Shown here piece after piece: positions 29,300-36,855 of a stretch of DNA of 63,024 nt. This stretch comes from Acidobacteriota bacterium (lineage in GTDB: Bacteria > Acidobacteriota > Terriglobia > Terriglobales > SCQP01). The stretch is from positions 1 through 63,024 of the forward strand of contig DAHVCP010000024.1 of the NCBI GenBank assembly GCA_027314025.1. Reading direction: 5' to 3'. Made by a program: the position numbers and the translations under genes. How positions within the stretch are numbered: position 1 is the first letter of the stretch; each line of letters opens with the position of its first letter. Under the pieces are notes generated by a model that was given only the letters and a program-made list of their open reading frames with translations, was not told the origin of the DNA and did not search any database.

Positions 29300-30487
29300 A
29301 TGGCGCCGCCGCCCCAAGTTGCCTTGCTGCTGGAAACCTCGACGGAGTACGGCCGGGGGCTATTGCGGGGGATTTTGCGCTATTCCCGGCTGCACGGGCC
29401 ATGGTCGCTGGTCATGGCGCCGGGGCATTTGGACCAGATGTCGGCGCTGGGCCAACGCTGGAATGGCCAGGGGATGATCGGCCGGGTGCGGCCGGAAGAG
29501 CTGGCGCGGGTAGCGCGAACCGCCAAGGTGCCGATCGTGGCATCAAGCCTGAGCGAAGCACTGCCCTTGGCAAGCGGGGAACTCTACGGGGAGATTCGCA
29601 CCGATTCGTCCGGTATCGCCGCCATGGGCCTGGCGCATTTGCGCGAGGCGGGCTTCCGCAAGCTGGCATTCGTGAGCTTTCGCGACTGCCATTGGGCGCT
29701 GGCGCGGGAACAGGCATTCCTGCGGCTGGCGGCGGACGCCGGATTGGAATGTCTGGCGCACCGCACGCCGCTGGCGAACTGGATGCGCAAGCCGCACTGG
29801 ATGCGGAGCTGGCAGCGGGAACAGCCGCTGCTGGTGCGCTGGCTGGCGGAACTCTTCCAAAGCGAGCCGCGGCAGCCGGTGGGACTGATGGCCTGCAACG
29901 ACGTCTGCGGGCGGGAGGTGCTGGCGGCCTGCGCCGCGGCGGGGCTGCGCGTGCCCGACGACATCGCGGTCATCGGCGTGGACAACGACGAGATCATTTG
30001 CGAGCTGTCCAGTCCGCCGATGTCCAGCGTGGCGATGGGCACGGAAGCGGCGGGCTATGCGGCGGCCGGCCTGCTGGACCGGCTGATGCGCCGCCAGCCG
30101 GCGCCGTCGCGGACCATCTGGGTGCAGCCCACGCACATGGTCACCCGCACCTCTAGCGACGTGATGGCGCAGGAGGACGCGCTGGTGGCGGGAGCGCTGC
30201 GCATGATCCGGGAACGATCGCGGGAACCGATCGGGGTGGAAGACGTGGCGCGCGGATTGAACGTCTCGCGGCGCACGCTGGAGCGGCGGTTCCAAGCGAC
30301 CGTGGGCCGGACCGTGCTGGAGGAGATCACGCGCGCGCACATCCAGCGGGCCAAGCAGTTGCTGCAAGAGACTGACCTGCCCGTCTACCGCGTCGCGGCG
30401 GCGGCCGGGTTCGGCAGCCATAAGGCCTTTCACCGCGCGTTCGAGCGGGAGGCGGGCGTGACGCCGGGCAAATACCGCGGAGCGTAA
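29300..30487 (+). CDS. XylR-type transcriptional regulator (periplasmic-binding-like domain plus AraC HTH)
   Basis: DNA-binding regulator of 395 aa with the two-part XylR layout. An N-terminal LacI-like sugar-binding fold includes VALLLETSTEYGRGLLRGIL, the region PVGLMACNDVCGREVLAACA and VPDDIAVIGVDNDEIICELSSPPMSSV (split here by the family's hinge). A C-terminal AraC double helix-turn-helix (IGVEDVARGLNVSRRTLERRF; VYRVAAAAGFGSHKAFHRAF) follows. Such proteins activate pentose or related sugar genes, but no sugar operon adjoins. TATGGT lies 6 nt before the ATG. Confidence 0.93.
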   Translation: MAPPPQVALLLETSTEYGRGLLRGILRYSRLHGPWSLVMAPGHLDQMSALGQRWNGQGMIGRVRPEELARVARTAKVPIVASSLSEALPLASGELYGEIRTDSSGIAAMGLAHLREAGFRKLAFVSFRDCHWALAREQAFLRLAADAGLECLAHRTPLANWMRKPHWMRSWQREQPLLVRWLAELFQSEPRQPVGLMACNDVCGREVLAACAAAGLRVPDDIAVIGVDNDEIICELSSPPMSSVAMGTEAAGYAAAGLLDRLMRRQPAPSRTIWVQPTHMVTRTSSDVMAQEDALVAGALRMIRERSREPIGVEDVARGLNVSRRTLERRFQATVGRTVLEEITRAHIQRAKQLLQETDLPVYRVAAAAGFGSHKAFHRAFEREAGVTPGKYRGA

Positions 30488-30620
30488 GCTGCTGGCGCGG
30501 GCGCGCGCGGGGTCGGGCCAGCGGCGGCGGCGATGGAAATCACGGCGCCTCCCGGCCGAGAGGCGGGCGGGCGGCGAGGATCGGGTGCTGCGGCCCGCGT
30601 GAAGCGCAGGCCGGCCGCGG

Positions 30621-31367
30621 CTAGTGACCGAGGGCTTGGCCCCAGACCTCGCCGATAACCTGGCGATTGAGGGCGGCGATGGAATCAGTCAGTGGGATGT
30701 GCTTGGGACAGGCCTTGACGCAGTTCTCCGCCCAACTGCACTCCTGAATGCCGCCGGGACCGGTGAAGGCGTTCAGCCGCTCGGCGCGGTTCATTTTGCC
30801 GGTGGGATGGATATTGAACAAACGCCCCTGGGAAATCACGGCAGCGCCGACGAAGCCAGTTTTCTCGTTGTACTGCGGGCACACCTCGAGGCAGTTGCCG
30901 CAGGAGAAGCAGCGGGAGAGCACGTACGCGAGCCGCTGGTCCGCGGGCGACTGTCGCGGGCCAGCGCCGAGATCATAGAGCCCGTCAATCGGAATCCAGG
31001 CCTTGATCCGCTGGAGATCGTTGAACAACCGCGTCCGATCCACGACCAAGTCCCGCACCACGGGAAAGCGCGACAACGGCTCCAGCGTGATCGGCTGGGG
31101 AAGCCGGGCCACCAAGGCCGAACACGCCTGGCGCGCCCGGCCGTTAATCAGCATGGCGCAGATGCCGCAGGCCTCCTCCAGGCAGTTCGCCTCGTAGGCC
31201 ACGGCGCTGGTGGGCTTGCCGGCGCGGGTTACGGGGTTTTCCAGGATCTCCCGCAGCGCCACCAGAACGTTCATGCCGGGACGGAAGGAAACCTCGAACT
31301 CCTCCCAGTACGGCTGCTCTCGCGGCGTGGGCTGGCGCTTGATGCGCAGATGAACGGCGCTGGCCAT
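30621..31367 (-). CDS. sdhB: Succinate dehydrogenase/fumarate reductase iron-sulfur subunit
   Basis: Electron-transfer subunit of complex II, 248 aa. The N-terminal ferredoxin domain carries the [2Fe-2S] cysteines in ANCLEEACGICAMLING plus a following Cys. The C-terminal domain carries [4Fe-4S]/[3Fe-4S] cysteines in CFSCGNCLEVCPQ and CSWAENCVKACPKHIP. No sdhA or sdhC/D is within reach on either side, so the gene is an orphan here. TAAGCT (31,379-31,384) is 11 nt before the ATG. Convergent with the XylR-type gene. Confidence 0.93.
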   Translation of the reverse strand: MASAVHLRIKRQPTPREQPYWEEFEVSFRPGMNVLVALREILENPVTRAGKPTSAVAYEANCLEEACGICAMLINGRARQACSALVARLPQPITLEPLSRFPVVRDLVVDRTRLFNDLQRIKAWIPIDGLYDLGAGPRQSPADQRLAYVLSRCFSCGNCLEVCPQYNEKTGFVGAAVISQGRLFNIHPTGKMNRAERLNAFTGPGGIQECSWAENCVKACPKHIPLTDSIAALNRQVIGEVWGQALGH

Positions 31368-31425
31368 AATTCGAGGCAAGCTTACACCGGCAGCGGGTCG
31401 CGCGCGGCGCCGCCGCCGGCCCGGG

Positions 31426-31815
31426 TCACGATGCCCGACCCACCCTCGGGGCGGGGGTATCCGCCGCGAGCAGCGACTCCAGATAAGCCTTGAGCACGAC
31501 GGCGTTGTTGTGCTCGGCATCGTGGGAGCTGTAGACCAGCGTCACCCGAGCGCCGGAGCGGGCCGCGGCAAGCAGCGGTTGCAGGCTGGCGCGATGATGC
31601 CGCAGCTCCGCCACATAGCGGCGCTGAAACTCATGCCATTTCCGCGGATCGTGGCCGAACCATTGGCGCAATTGCGTGCTGGGGGCGGCATCCTTGACCC
31701 AGGCCTCCAGAGGAAGGTTCTCCTTCCGGACGCCGCGCGGCCAAAGCCGCTCGATCAAAAAACGGGAGCCGTCGGTTTTCGCCGCGGCCTCGTACGCCCG
31801 CTTGAGCTGAATCAT
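31426..31815 (-). CDS. DUF488 (YeaO-like) protein
   Basis: Cytosolic protein of 129 aa. Family blocks: the N-terminal MIQLKRAYE, SRFLIERLWPRGVRKENL, LRQWFGHDPRKWHEFQRRY and VTLVYSSHDAEHNNAVVLKAYL. The function of this family is unknown. AGAGGAG lies 6 nt before the ATG, one of the few strong ribosome binding sites nearby. Confidence 0.9.
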   Translation of the reverse strand: MIQLKRAYEAAAKTDGSRFLIERLWPRGVRKENLPLEAWVKDAAPSTQLRQWFGHDPRKWHEFQRRYVAELRHHRASLQPLLAAARSGARVTLVYSSHDAEHNNAVVLKAYLESLLAADTPAPRVGRAS

Positions 31816-31846
31816 ACTCTGCTCCTCTTTTCGCTCCGATCGCTTG

Positions 31847-31884
31847 GCGCGGGCCCCAGCCCCGCCTGCGGCGGGGCGTCCCGC
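31847..31884 (+). repeat. 38-nt GC-rich palindromic repeat (family R1)
   Basis: Forward copy; followed 60 nt later by a 98-nt R2 repeat. Confidence 0.85.
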
Positions 31885-31944
31885 TTGCGCGCCGGCTGGG
31901 CCGGGGACCCCAGCCCGCCCCAGCCCAGCTGGCGCGTCGCTGGA

Positions 31945-32042
31945 GCCGCGCCGCTTCGCTTGCCGGGGGCGGGCCGCCCTGCGGAATTTCGCGGCCTTCC
32001 CCGCCTTCTTTGCTCCCCGAGCAAAAGGCGCGGCCCCCGCGA
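31945..32042 (+). repeat. 98-nt interspersed repeat, copy A (family R2)
   Basis: Nearly identical over 98 nt to 47,012-47,109. Starts GCCGCGCCGCTTCGCTTGCC and ends in the imperfect inverted counterpart AAAAGGCGCGGCCCCCGCGA. Confidence 0.9.
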
Positions 32043-32054
32043 CTGGCGGAACTC

Positions 32055-32523
32055 TCAATGAGAAAGGCCCGCGCTCTGCTTGCCGGTCACGACCTCCAGG
32101 GTCTGCTCGTACAGAATGATGCGGTGAATCAGTGGATATCCGGGTTCAAAGGTCCAGGCGGGATCGCCATATTTGGCGAGAAGCTGGTCCAGGAACCAGG
32201 CCTTTTTCCGTTGGTCGTCGAGGATGGCGACGGGTCCAAAGGCGATCACGCTGGTATAGACCAGCGCGGAATTGCAGGCATAGGGCCGGCCACGATGGAG
32301 CGGCCCGATCTCCGCAACCTCGACGCAGATCCGGGGGTTGTGCCGAACATTGGCCAGGAAATGCCCCGCGTGATCGCCGGTATCCGGTATGAAGATACAG
32401 CCGGTCGCCGCCTTCGTAGATGTACACCAAGGGCACGGCGTAGGGCCAACCTTGCGCATCCAACGAGGCGACGTGGGCGATTTTCTGGGCGCGGAGAAAC
32501 GCGCGCGCCTCGGAGTCGGACAT
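32055..32523 (-). pseudogene. Pyridoxamine 5'-phosphate oxidase-like flavin-binding protein, frameshifted
   Basis: Two frames together make one protein of the nitroreductase-like/NimA-type split-barrel family. The 5' frame gives MSDSEARAFLRAQKIAHVAS and GGDRLYLHTG; the 3' frame gives HFLANVRHNPRICVEVAEIG, ALVYTSVIAFGPVAILDD and a normal C-terminus. The break is a tandem duplication of CCGGTAT at 32,377-32,390: removing one 7-bp unit restores LYLHTGDHAGHFLANVRHNP. The damage is therefore small and recent, or potentially reversible. An in-frame extension upstream of 32,523 exists, so the true start may be a few residues earlier. Confidence 0.85.
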
Positions 32524-32800
32524 TTGCCGTTTCGCCCGGTGCATCCGGCCGCGATGGCCCAATTCCTCTTCCCCGGCGCCGGTTGGCGCGACCGAGGCCA
32601 TGGAGGGTCGGCGTGGGGTCGCCGAGGCGTCCGCCGCGCCGGGTTTTTCAGCTTCCGGCGTCATCTCATCACCTGGCTCGACCTCGCGGGCGGGCCCGTC
32701 CCGCGACCGCATTATAGGGATCCGCCGGCATGCAATCCATGACAATCGTTATACCCGCCCGCGGTTTGGCGCGTCCCGCCGGCCGGCCGGCGCGCCGTAG

Positions 32801-33136
32801 TCTCATCCCGTTGAACGCGGGTTTTTCGCGTCCGCGGCGGTTCGCCGCGGCCTCGCGTTTGGAGCCATTCGCACAACCTCCGCCATCCTGGACGCCGTCT
32901 GCCTGGAACTGCCCTGCCCGCAGTGCGGACAGAGTTACCGCGTGCCGCTGAAGGTGATCGGCCTATCGCAGCAAATGCTGCACGAGGGATGTCCAGTCAG
33001 CGAGGAGCGCGAGTGTCCGCCGGTATTCTACGGCCCGTTGCTGGACCCCGCGTTGCTGGATGAACTCCAGGCGGTGTGGACGCGGCTGGAGAGCCAGGCT
33101 CTGGCGGCCGGCGGCCGGGTGGTGATTCGCGGCTAG
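32801..33136 (+). CDS. Possible zinc-ribbon protein, start unresolved
   Basis: The open frame reads ELPCPQCGQSYRVPLKVIGL, then two further cysteines (HEGCPV, ERECPP) and an acidic-amphipathic helix (DPALLDELQAVWTRLESQAL). The CxxC pair and later cysteines suggest a zinc ribbon. Between the upstream TAG (32,798) and the cysteines there is no ATG, GTG or TTG; the first GTG (32,942) would cut off the CPQC. Either a rare start codon (ATT/CTG) is used or the 5' end is frameshifted: a TAGTCT followed 7 nt later by TTG lies in another frame. Function unknown. Confidence 0.45.
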   Translation, partial: SHPVERGFFASAAVRRGLAFGAIRTTSAILDAVCLELPCPQCGQSYRVPLKVIGLSQQMLHEGCPVSEERECPPVFYGPLLDPALLDELQAVWTRLESQALAAGGRVVIRG

Positions 33137-33298
33137 CGGAAACCTGAGACGCGACGGGGAAAGGAGCATCGAATGGCGGCGCGCGATACCGGGCCTGCTT
33201 GGGATGAGACCTTAGACGCGACCTGTCCCGCCAGCGACTCTCCGGCGAGCGCGGCGCGGCTCGGCCCGCCGTGGCGCCCAGCGGCGAAGGAGCGCGGG

Positions 33299-33730
33299 AT
33301 GAGGAGTAACATGGGCGGCATGCAAGCGGAGGAGCCGGCGGCAGGCCGGATGCGGCAATCACTCGAACCCACGGCTGGGGTTCATTTGCGCTTCGACCTC
33401 GCGGAGCAGATCCAGCAGCTCCAGGGCGAGCAGCCGTGGCAAGCGGGGCGGAACGCAAAGACCATCGTCAAGTTCCCCGACTTTCGCCTGGTCTTGATCG
33501 CGATGCGCGCAGGAACGCGGATTCCCGGCCATCATGCCGATGGCCGCATCTGCGTGCACGCCATCACCGGTCACATCCGCCTGCACCTGCCCGATGGGGT
33601 GTTCGATCTACCCGCCGGGCAACTGCTGGTGCTGGACCGCGCGGTGGCGCATGACGTCGAGGCGCTGGCCGATAGCGCGTTCCTGCTGACCATTGCCTGG
33701 CCCGGGCCAGGGCATCACGACGAGAGCTAA
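33299..33730 (+). CDS. Cupin-domain protein
   Basis: Small beta-barrel protein, 143 aa. The cupin core is visible: LVLIAMRAGTRIPGHHADG, VHAITGHIRLHLPDG and FDLPAGQLLVLDRAVAHDVEAL, with metal-ligand histidines in GHHADGR and AHDVEA. The start ATG 33299 is set by AAGGAG 6 nt upstream; the frame stays open further upstream without homology. The substrate cannot be told. It lies 160 nt after the possible zinc-ribbon gene, on the same strand. Confidence 0.8.
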   Translation: MRSNMGGMQAEEPAAGRMRQSLEPTAGVHLRFDLAEQIQQLQGEQPWQAGRNAKTIVKFPDFRLVLIAMRAGTRIPGHHADGRICVHAITGHIRLHLPDGVFDLPAGQLLVLDRAVAHDVEALADSAFLLTIAWPGPGHHDES

Positions 33731-33742
33731 AGCCATGGATTG

Positions 33743-33780
33743 GCGCGGGCCCCAGCCCCGCCCGCGGCGGGGCGTCCCGC
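33743..33780 (+). repeat. 38-nt GC-rich palindromic repeat (family R1)
   Basis: Forward copy between the convergent cupin and GH15 genes. Confidence 0.85.
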
Positions 33781-33886
33781 TTGGGCCGGCGCCTGGTGGC
33801 GCCCCGCATGCGGGTCGCTGCTGGCCGTGGGCAGCCTAAGGCGGAACACCACGCGGGCGCGCGCGGCGTCGTTGAACGCCGCGGTC

Positions 33887-35764
33887 CTACTTGACGCCGC
33901 GGGGATACAACTCCAAATTGTGGGCGGCGTTGATGAGAGCTAAATGGGTAAACGCTTGGGGAAAGTTGCCCAGCAGGCGCTGGCGGCCGCGGGCCGCGGT
34001 CCAGTCCAACTCCTCGCTGAACAGGCCGAGCGGGCTGCGGAAGGCGATGATTTGCTCGAAGAGCTTGCGGGCCTCGGCGGCACGGCCTAGGAGCGTGAGG
34101 CAGTCGGTGAGCCAAAAGCTGCAAATGGTGAACGCGCCTTCCGTGCCGCCGACGCCGTCGTCGCCGGTGTTGGCATAGCGCAGCAGGAAGGGGCCGCGGG
34201 CGAGTTCGCGCTGCACCGCATGAATGGTGGCGACAATGTGCGGATCGTGCGGCTTGACGAAGCGCACCAGCGGCAGCAGCAGGGAGCTGGCGTCCACGGT
34301 GTGGCTGCCGAAACTTTGCACGAAGGCATGAGCGCGGCGGCTATAGCCGTGCCGCATCACGGCCGCGCGGATGGCGGCGGCGGATTGCCGCCAGCGGGCG
34401 GCATGGGGAGCAGGCAAACCGAAGCGCACGGCCAATTTGGCGGCGCGGTCCAGCGCCACCCAGCACATGACCTTGGAGTAGACGAAATGGCGGCGGCCGC
34501 CGCGGACCTCCCAGATGCCGTTGTCGGGTTGGCGCCAATGCTGGGCGGCGAAATCGGCCAATTGGCAGAGCACCTCCCAGAGATTGCGCTCCAGGCCGCC
34601 GCGCCATTTGGCATAGGTGTAGGCGGCATCCAAGACCTCGCCGTAGATGTCCATTTGCAGCTGCTCGGCGGCGCCGTTGCCCACCCGCACCGGGCGGGAG
34701 GAAGCATAGCCTTCTAAATAGGTAATTTCCCGCTCGGGCAGATCCGCCGAACCATCCACGCGGTAGCAGACCTGCAAGGGCAGCGTATGGCGGCTGGCGA
34801 CGTGCGCCAGAAAATGCAAGAAGCGGCCTGCCTCCTCGTGATAGCCCAGCAGCGACAGGCCGTAAAGCGCGAAGGTGCTGTCGCGCGGCCAGCAGTAGCG
34901 GTAATCCCAATTGCGGGCGCCGCCGGGCGATTCCGGCAGGCTGGTGGTGGCGGCGGCGATGAAGGCTCCGGTGGGCTCGTAGATCAGGGCTTTGAGCGCC
35001 AAGGCGCTGCGCTCGACCAGATCCTTATATTTGCCCTGATACTGGCCCTGGCGCGCCCAATCCTCCCAGGTGCGGCGGGTCTGTTCCAAGGAATGGCGCA
35101 GGCCCTCATCGCGGAAGGCGGGCGCGGATTCACCCCAGTTCAGCACCAGCCAGCAGCATTCGCCCTGGCTCAGATCGAACTCCGCGGCCACGCCTTCGCC
35201 TTCCAGGCCGAGGTCGCAGCTGGCGGTGAGATGAATTTCCTGCGGGCCGCGGGCCAGCCACCAGCGCCCGCTGGCGCCGCCGTCCAATCGCTGCCAGCGA
35301 ACCCGGTTGCGGCCGTATTCAAAGCGCGGGGCGCAGGCGAGGCGCACGCGCATCGTCCCGCGCAGGCCCTCGACCAGGCGGCAGACGGCGCCGGTGCGGA
35401 ACAGGGAGTGCATGCCGCGGGCGGGCATCCAATCGGTCACGCGGATGCGGCTTTTGCCCTGGCTGAAGGTGGTCTCCAGGATGTTGGTGTGGGGCAGATA
35501 GCGCTGCTGCCCGGCGCCGCCGGCGGCCGGCCCGACGAAGCAGCAGCCGCCGCGATGCGGATCCAGCAGGGAGGCGAATACGGCGGGACTATCGAAGCGA
35601 GGAATGCACAGCCAGGAGAGCGTGCCGGCGTGGTCAATCAACGCGCCGGTGACGCCATCCGCGATCCAGCCATGCTCGCCGATGGCGGAACGCTCGCAGG
35701 GATGCGGCAACTCGGCAGCGCCGCTGCTGGCGGGGGAGGCGTGCCGCCGCGCGGTGGGTGACAT
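33887..35764 (-). CDS. Glycoside hydrolase family 15 (glucoamylase/trehalase-like)
   Basis: Cytosolic enzyme of 625 aa that probably hydrolyses alpha-glucosidic bonds (glucan ends or trehalose). The N-terminal block IGEHGWIADGVTGALIDHAG then LSWLCIPRFDSPAVFA starts the super-sandwich domain. The (alpha/alpha)6 barrel carries ARNWDYRYCWPRDSTFALYG with a catalytic-site Arg/Asp, and GAFTICSFWLTDCL carries the general acid/base region. The family length is normal. TACTCT (35,771-35,776) ends 6 nt before the ATG at 35764, favouring this start over one at 35,806. Confidence 0.92.
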   Translation of the reverse strand: MSPTARRHASPASSGAAELPHPCERSAIGEHGWIADGVTGALIDHAGTLSWLCIPRFDSPAVFASLLDPHRGGCCFVGPAAGGAGQQRYLPHTNILETTFSQGKSRIRVTDWMPARGMHSLFRTGAVCRLVEGLRGTMRVRLACAPRFEYGRNRVRWQRLDGGASGRWWLARGPQEIHLTASCDLGLEGEGVAAEFDLSQGECCWLVLNWGESAPAFRDEGLRHSLEQTRRTWEDWARQGQYQGKYKDLVERSALALKALIYEPTGAFIAAATTSLPESPGGARNWDYRYCWPRDSTFALYGLSLLGYHEEAGRFLHFLAHVASRHTLPLQVCYRVDGSADLPEREITYLEGYASSRPVRVGNGAAEQLQMDIYGEVLDAAYTYAKWRGGLERNLWEVLCQLADFAAQHWRQPDNGIWEVRGGRRHFVYSKVMCWVALDRAAKLAVRFGLPAPHAARWRQSAAAIRAAVMRHGYSRRAHAFVQSFGSHTVDASSLLLPLVRFVKPHDPHIVATIHAVQRELARGPFLLRYANTGDDGVGGTEGAFTICSFWLTDCLTLLGRAAEARKLFEQIIAFRSPLGLFSEELDWTAARGRQRLLGNFPQAFTHLALINAAHNLELYPRGVK

Positions 35765-35823
35765 GAAGTTAGAGTACCGTGGCGGTGAGTCGGATATGAC
35801 GCCCACGCGCCGCTCCCTGTGTA

Positions 35824-36855
35824 TTAGCGGTGCGCCGGCGCGGGAACGGGCGGTGCCGCCGGGCGGCGGGAGGGAGCGATGGCCTGCACGGAGCCGGTCG
35901 AGTCCACGTGCATGTCCGTGACCTGCGCCACGGGAGAGGCGCGGATGGCGGCGCCCGGACCGCCGATGAGCTGCATGCGCAGCCCGGTGTGCGTATGGCT
36001 GCGGACGCGGACTAGAATGCCGCTGGAATTAAAGCGGCTGTCCGTGCGGCCCCTGACGCGCAAGCGCGCCTGGCTGGCATAGCCGGCGGCGGCCGCGGCC
36101 TGAAAACCCGGAGTCGCGCCCGGCGGCAGCGTTACATTCGCATGGCTGGTGGTATGCACCGCGGCGAGCCAGCTTCCCGCCGGCCCCGGCCGCCAGGCGA
36201 CGAACCGGCCATGGATGGGCAGCGGAAAAGAAAAATGGAACTGCGGCAACTTTTGGATCTCACTGCGGCTCCAGCTTTCGCCGGGGCGAACCGCGCCCAG
36301 CGGCAGACCCGCTGTCGTGAGCAATTGTCGCAGCATGGTTCTCGCTTCGCGCGGCGCCGGCGGCCGGCCCACCGCAACGATCTGGGTGGCGGCCCCGGGG
36401 GCGAGGCGGAGTTCCAGGCCGCGCATGCGCAGGGCCGCCTGGTCGGTGGCGGCGGCGGTGCGCCGCAGGGCCGCCGCCAGCGGGCCAAAACCAGCGACGG
36501 TGGTGTGGTATGCGCGAAAACTCAAGGCCACCACGACCGGCACGGCGGCGGCATCGCGCGCGGTGGCGCCGCCGGAGATCACGCGCATCACCACCACCGC
36601 CTGGTTGTCCAGCGTGGCGCTGGCGGTTTGGCCCGCCTGCGTGCGGCGGATGACGGAGTGGACACGCAGACGCCAAGCGTACGCCGCGCCGGCGCGATAC
36701 CGCGGCTGCAACACGATTTGCGCCGGCGCTCCGCCCGGCCGGGCCGCCGCGGGGCGCTGACCAGCAGCCGCCACCACCAGCGCCGATAGCGTGACGGCGG
36801 CGGCGAGGAGTCGTGCGAAGCGGTTAGATCGGGGCGCGGTAGCCAAAAAATTCAT
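35824..36855 (-). CDS. Secreted protein of unknown function
   Basis: Not recognised. The protein has 343 aa; an N-terminal signal (FARLLAAAVTLSALVVAAAG) is followed by a beta-rich domain (YRAGAAYAWRLRVHSVIRRT; NQAVVVMRVISGG) and a Pro/Ala-rich tail. The pattern resembles secreted lipoprotein-like barrels with repeated beta-hairpins. The ATG at 36855 overlaps the 3' end of the upstream oxidoreductase gene by 32 nt, implying cotranscription and perhaps a shared periplasmic role. Confidence 0.7.
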   Translation of the reverse strand: MNFLATAPRSNRFARLLAAAVTLSALVVAAAGQRPAAARPGGAPAQIVLQPRYRAGAAYAWRLRVHSVIRRTQAGQTASATLDNQAVVVMRVISGGATARDAAAVPVVVALSFRAYHTTVAGFGPLAAALRRTAAATDQAALRMRGLELRLAPGAATQIVAVGRPPAPREARTMLRQLLTTAGLPLGAVRPGESWSRSEIQKLPQFHFSFPLPIHGRFVAWRPGPAGSWLAAVHTTSHANVTLPPGATPGFQAAAAAGYASQARLRVRGRTDSRFNSSGILVRVRSHTHTGLRMQLIGGPGAAIRASPVAQVTDMHVDSTGSVQAIAPSRRPAAPPVPAPAHR

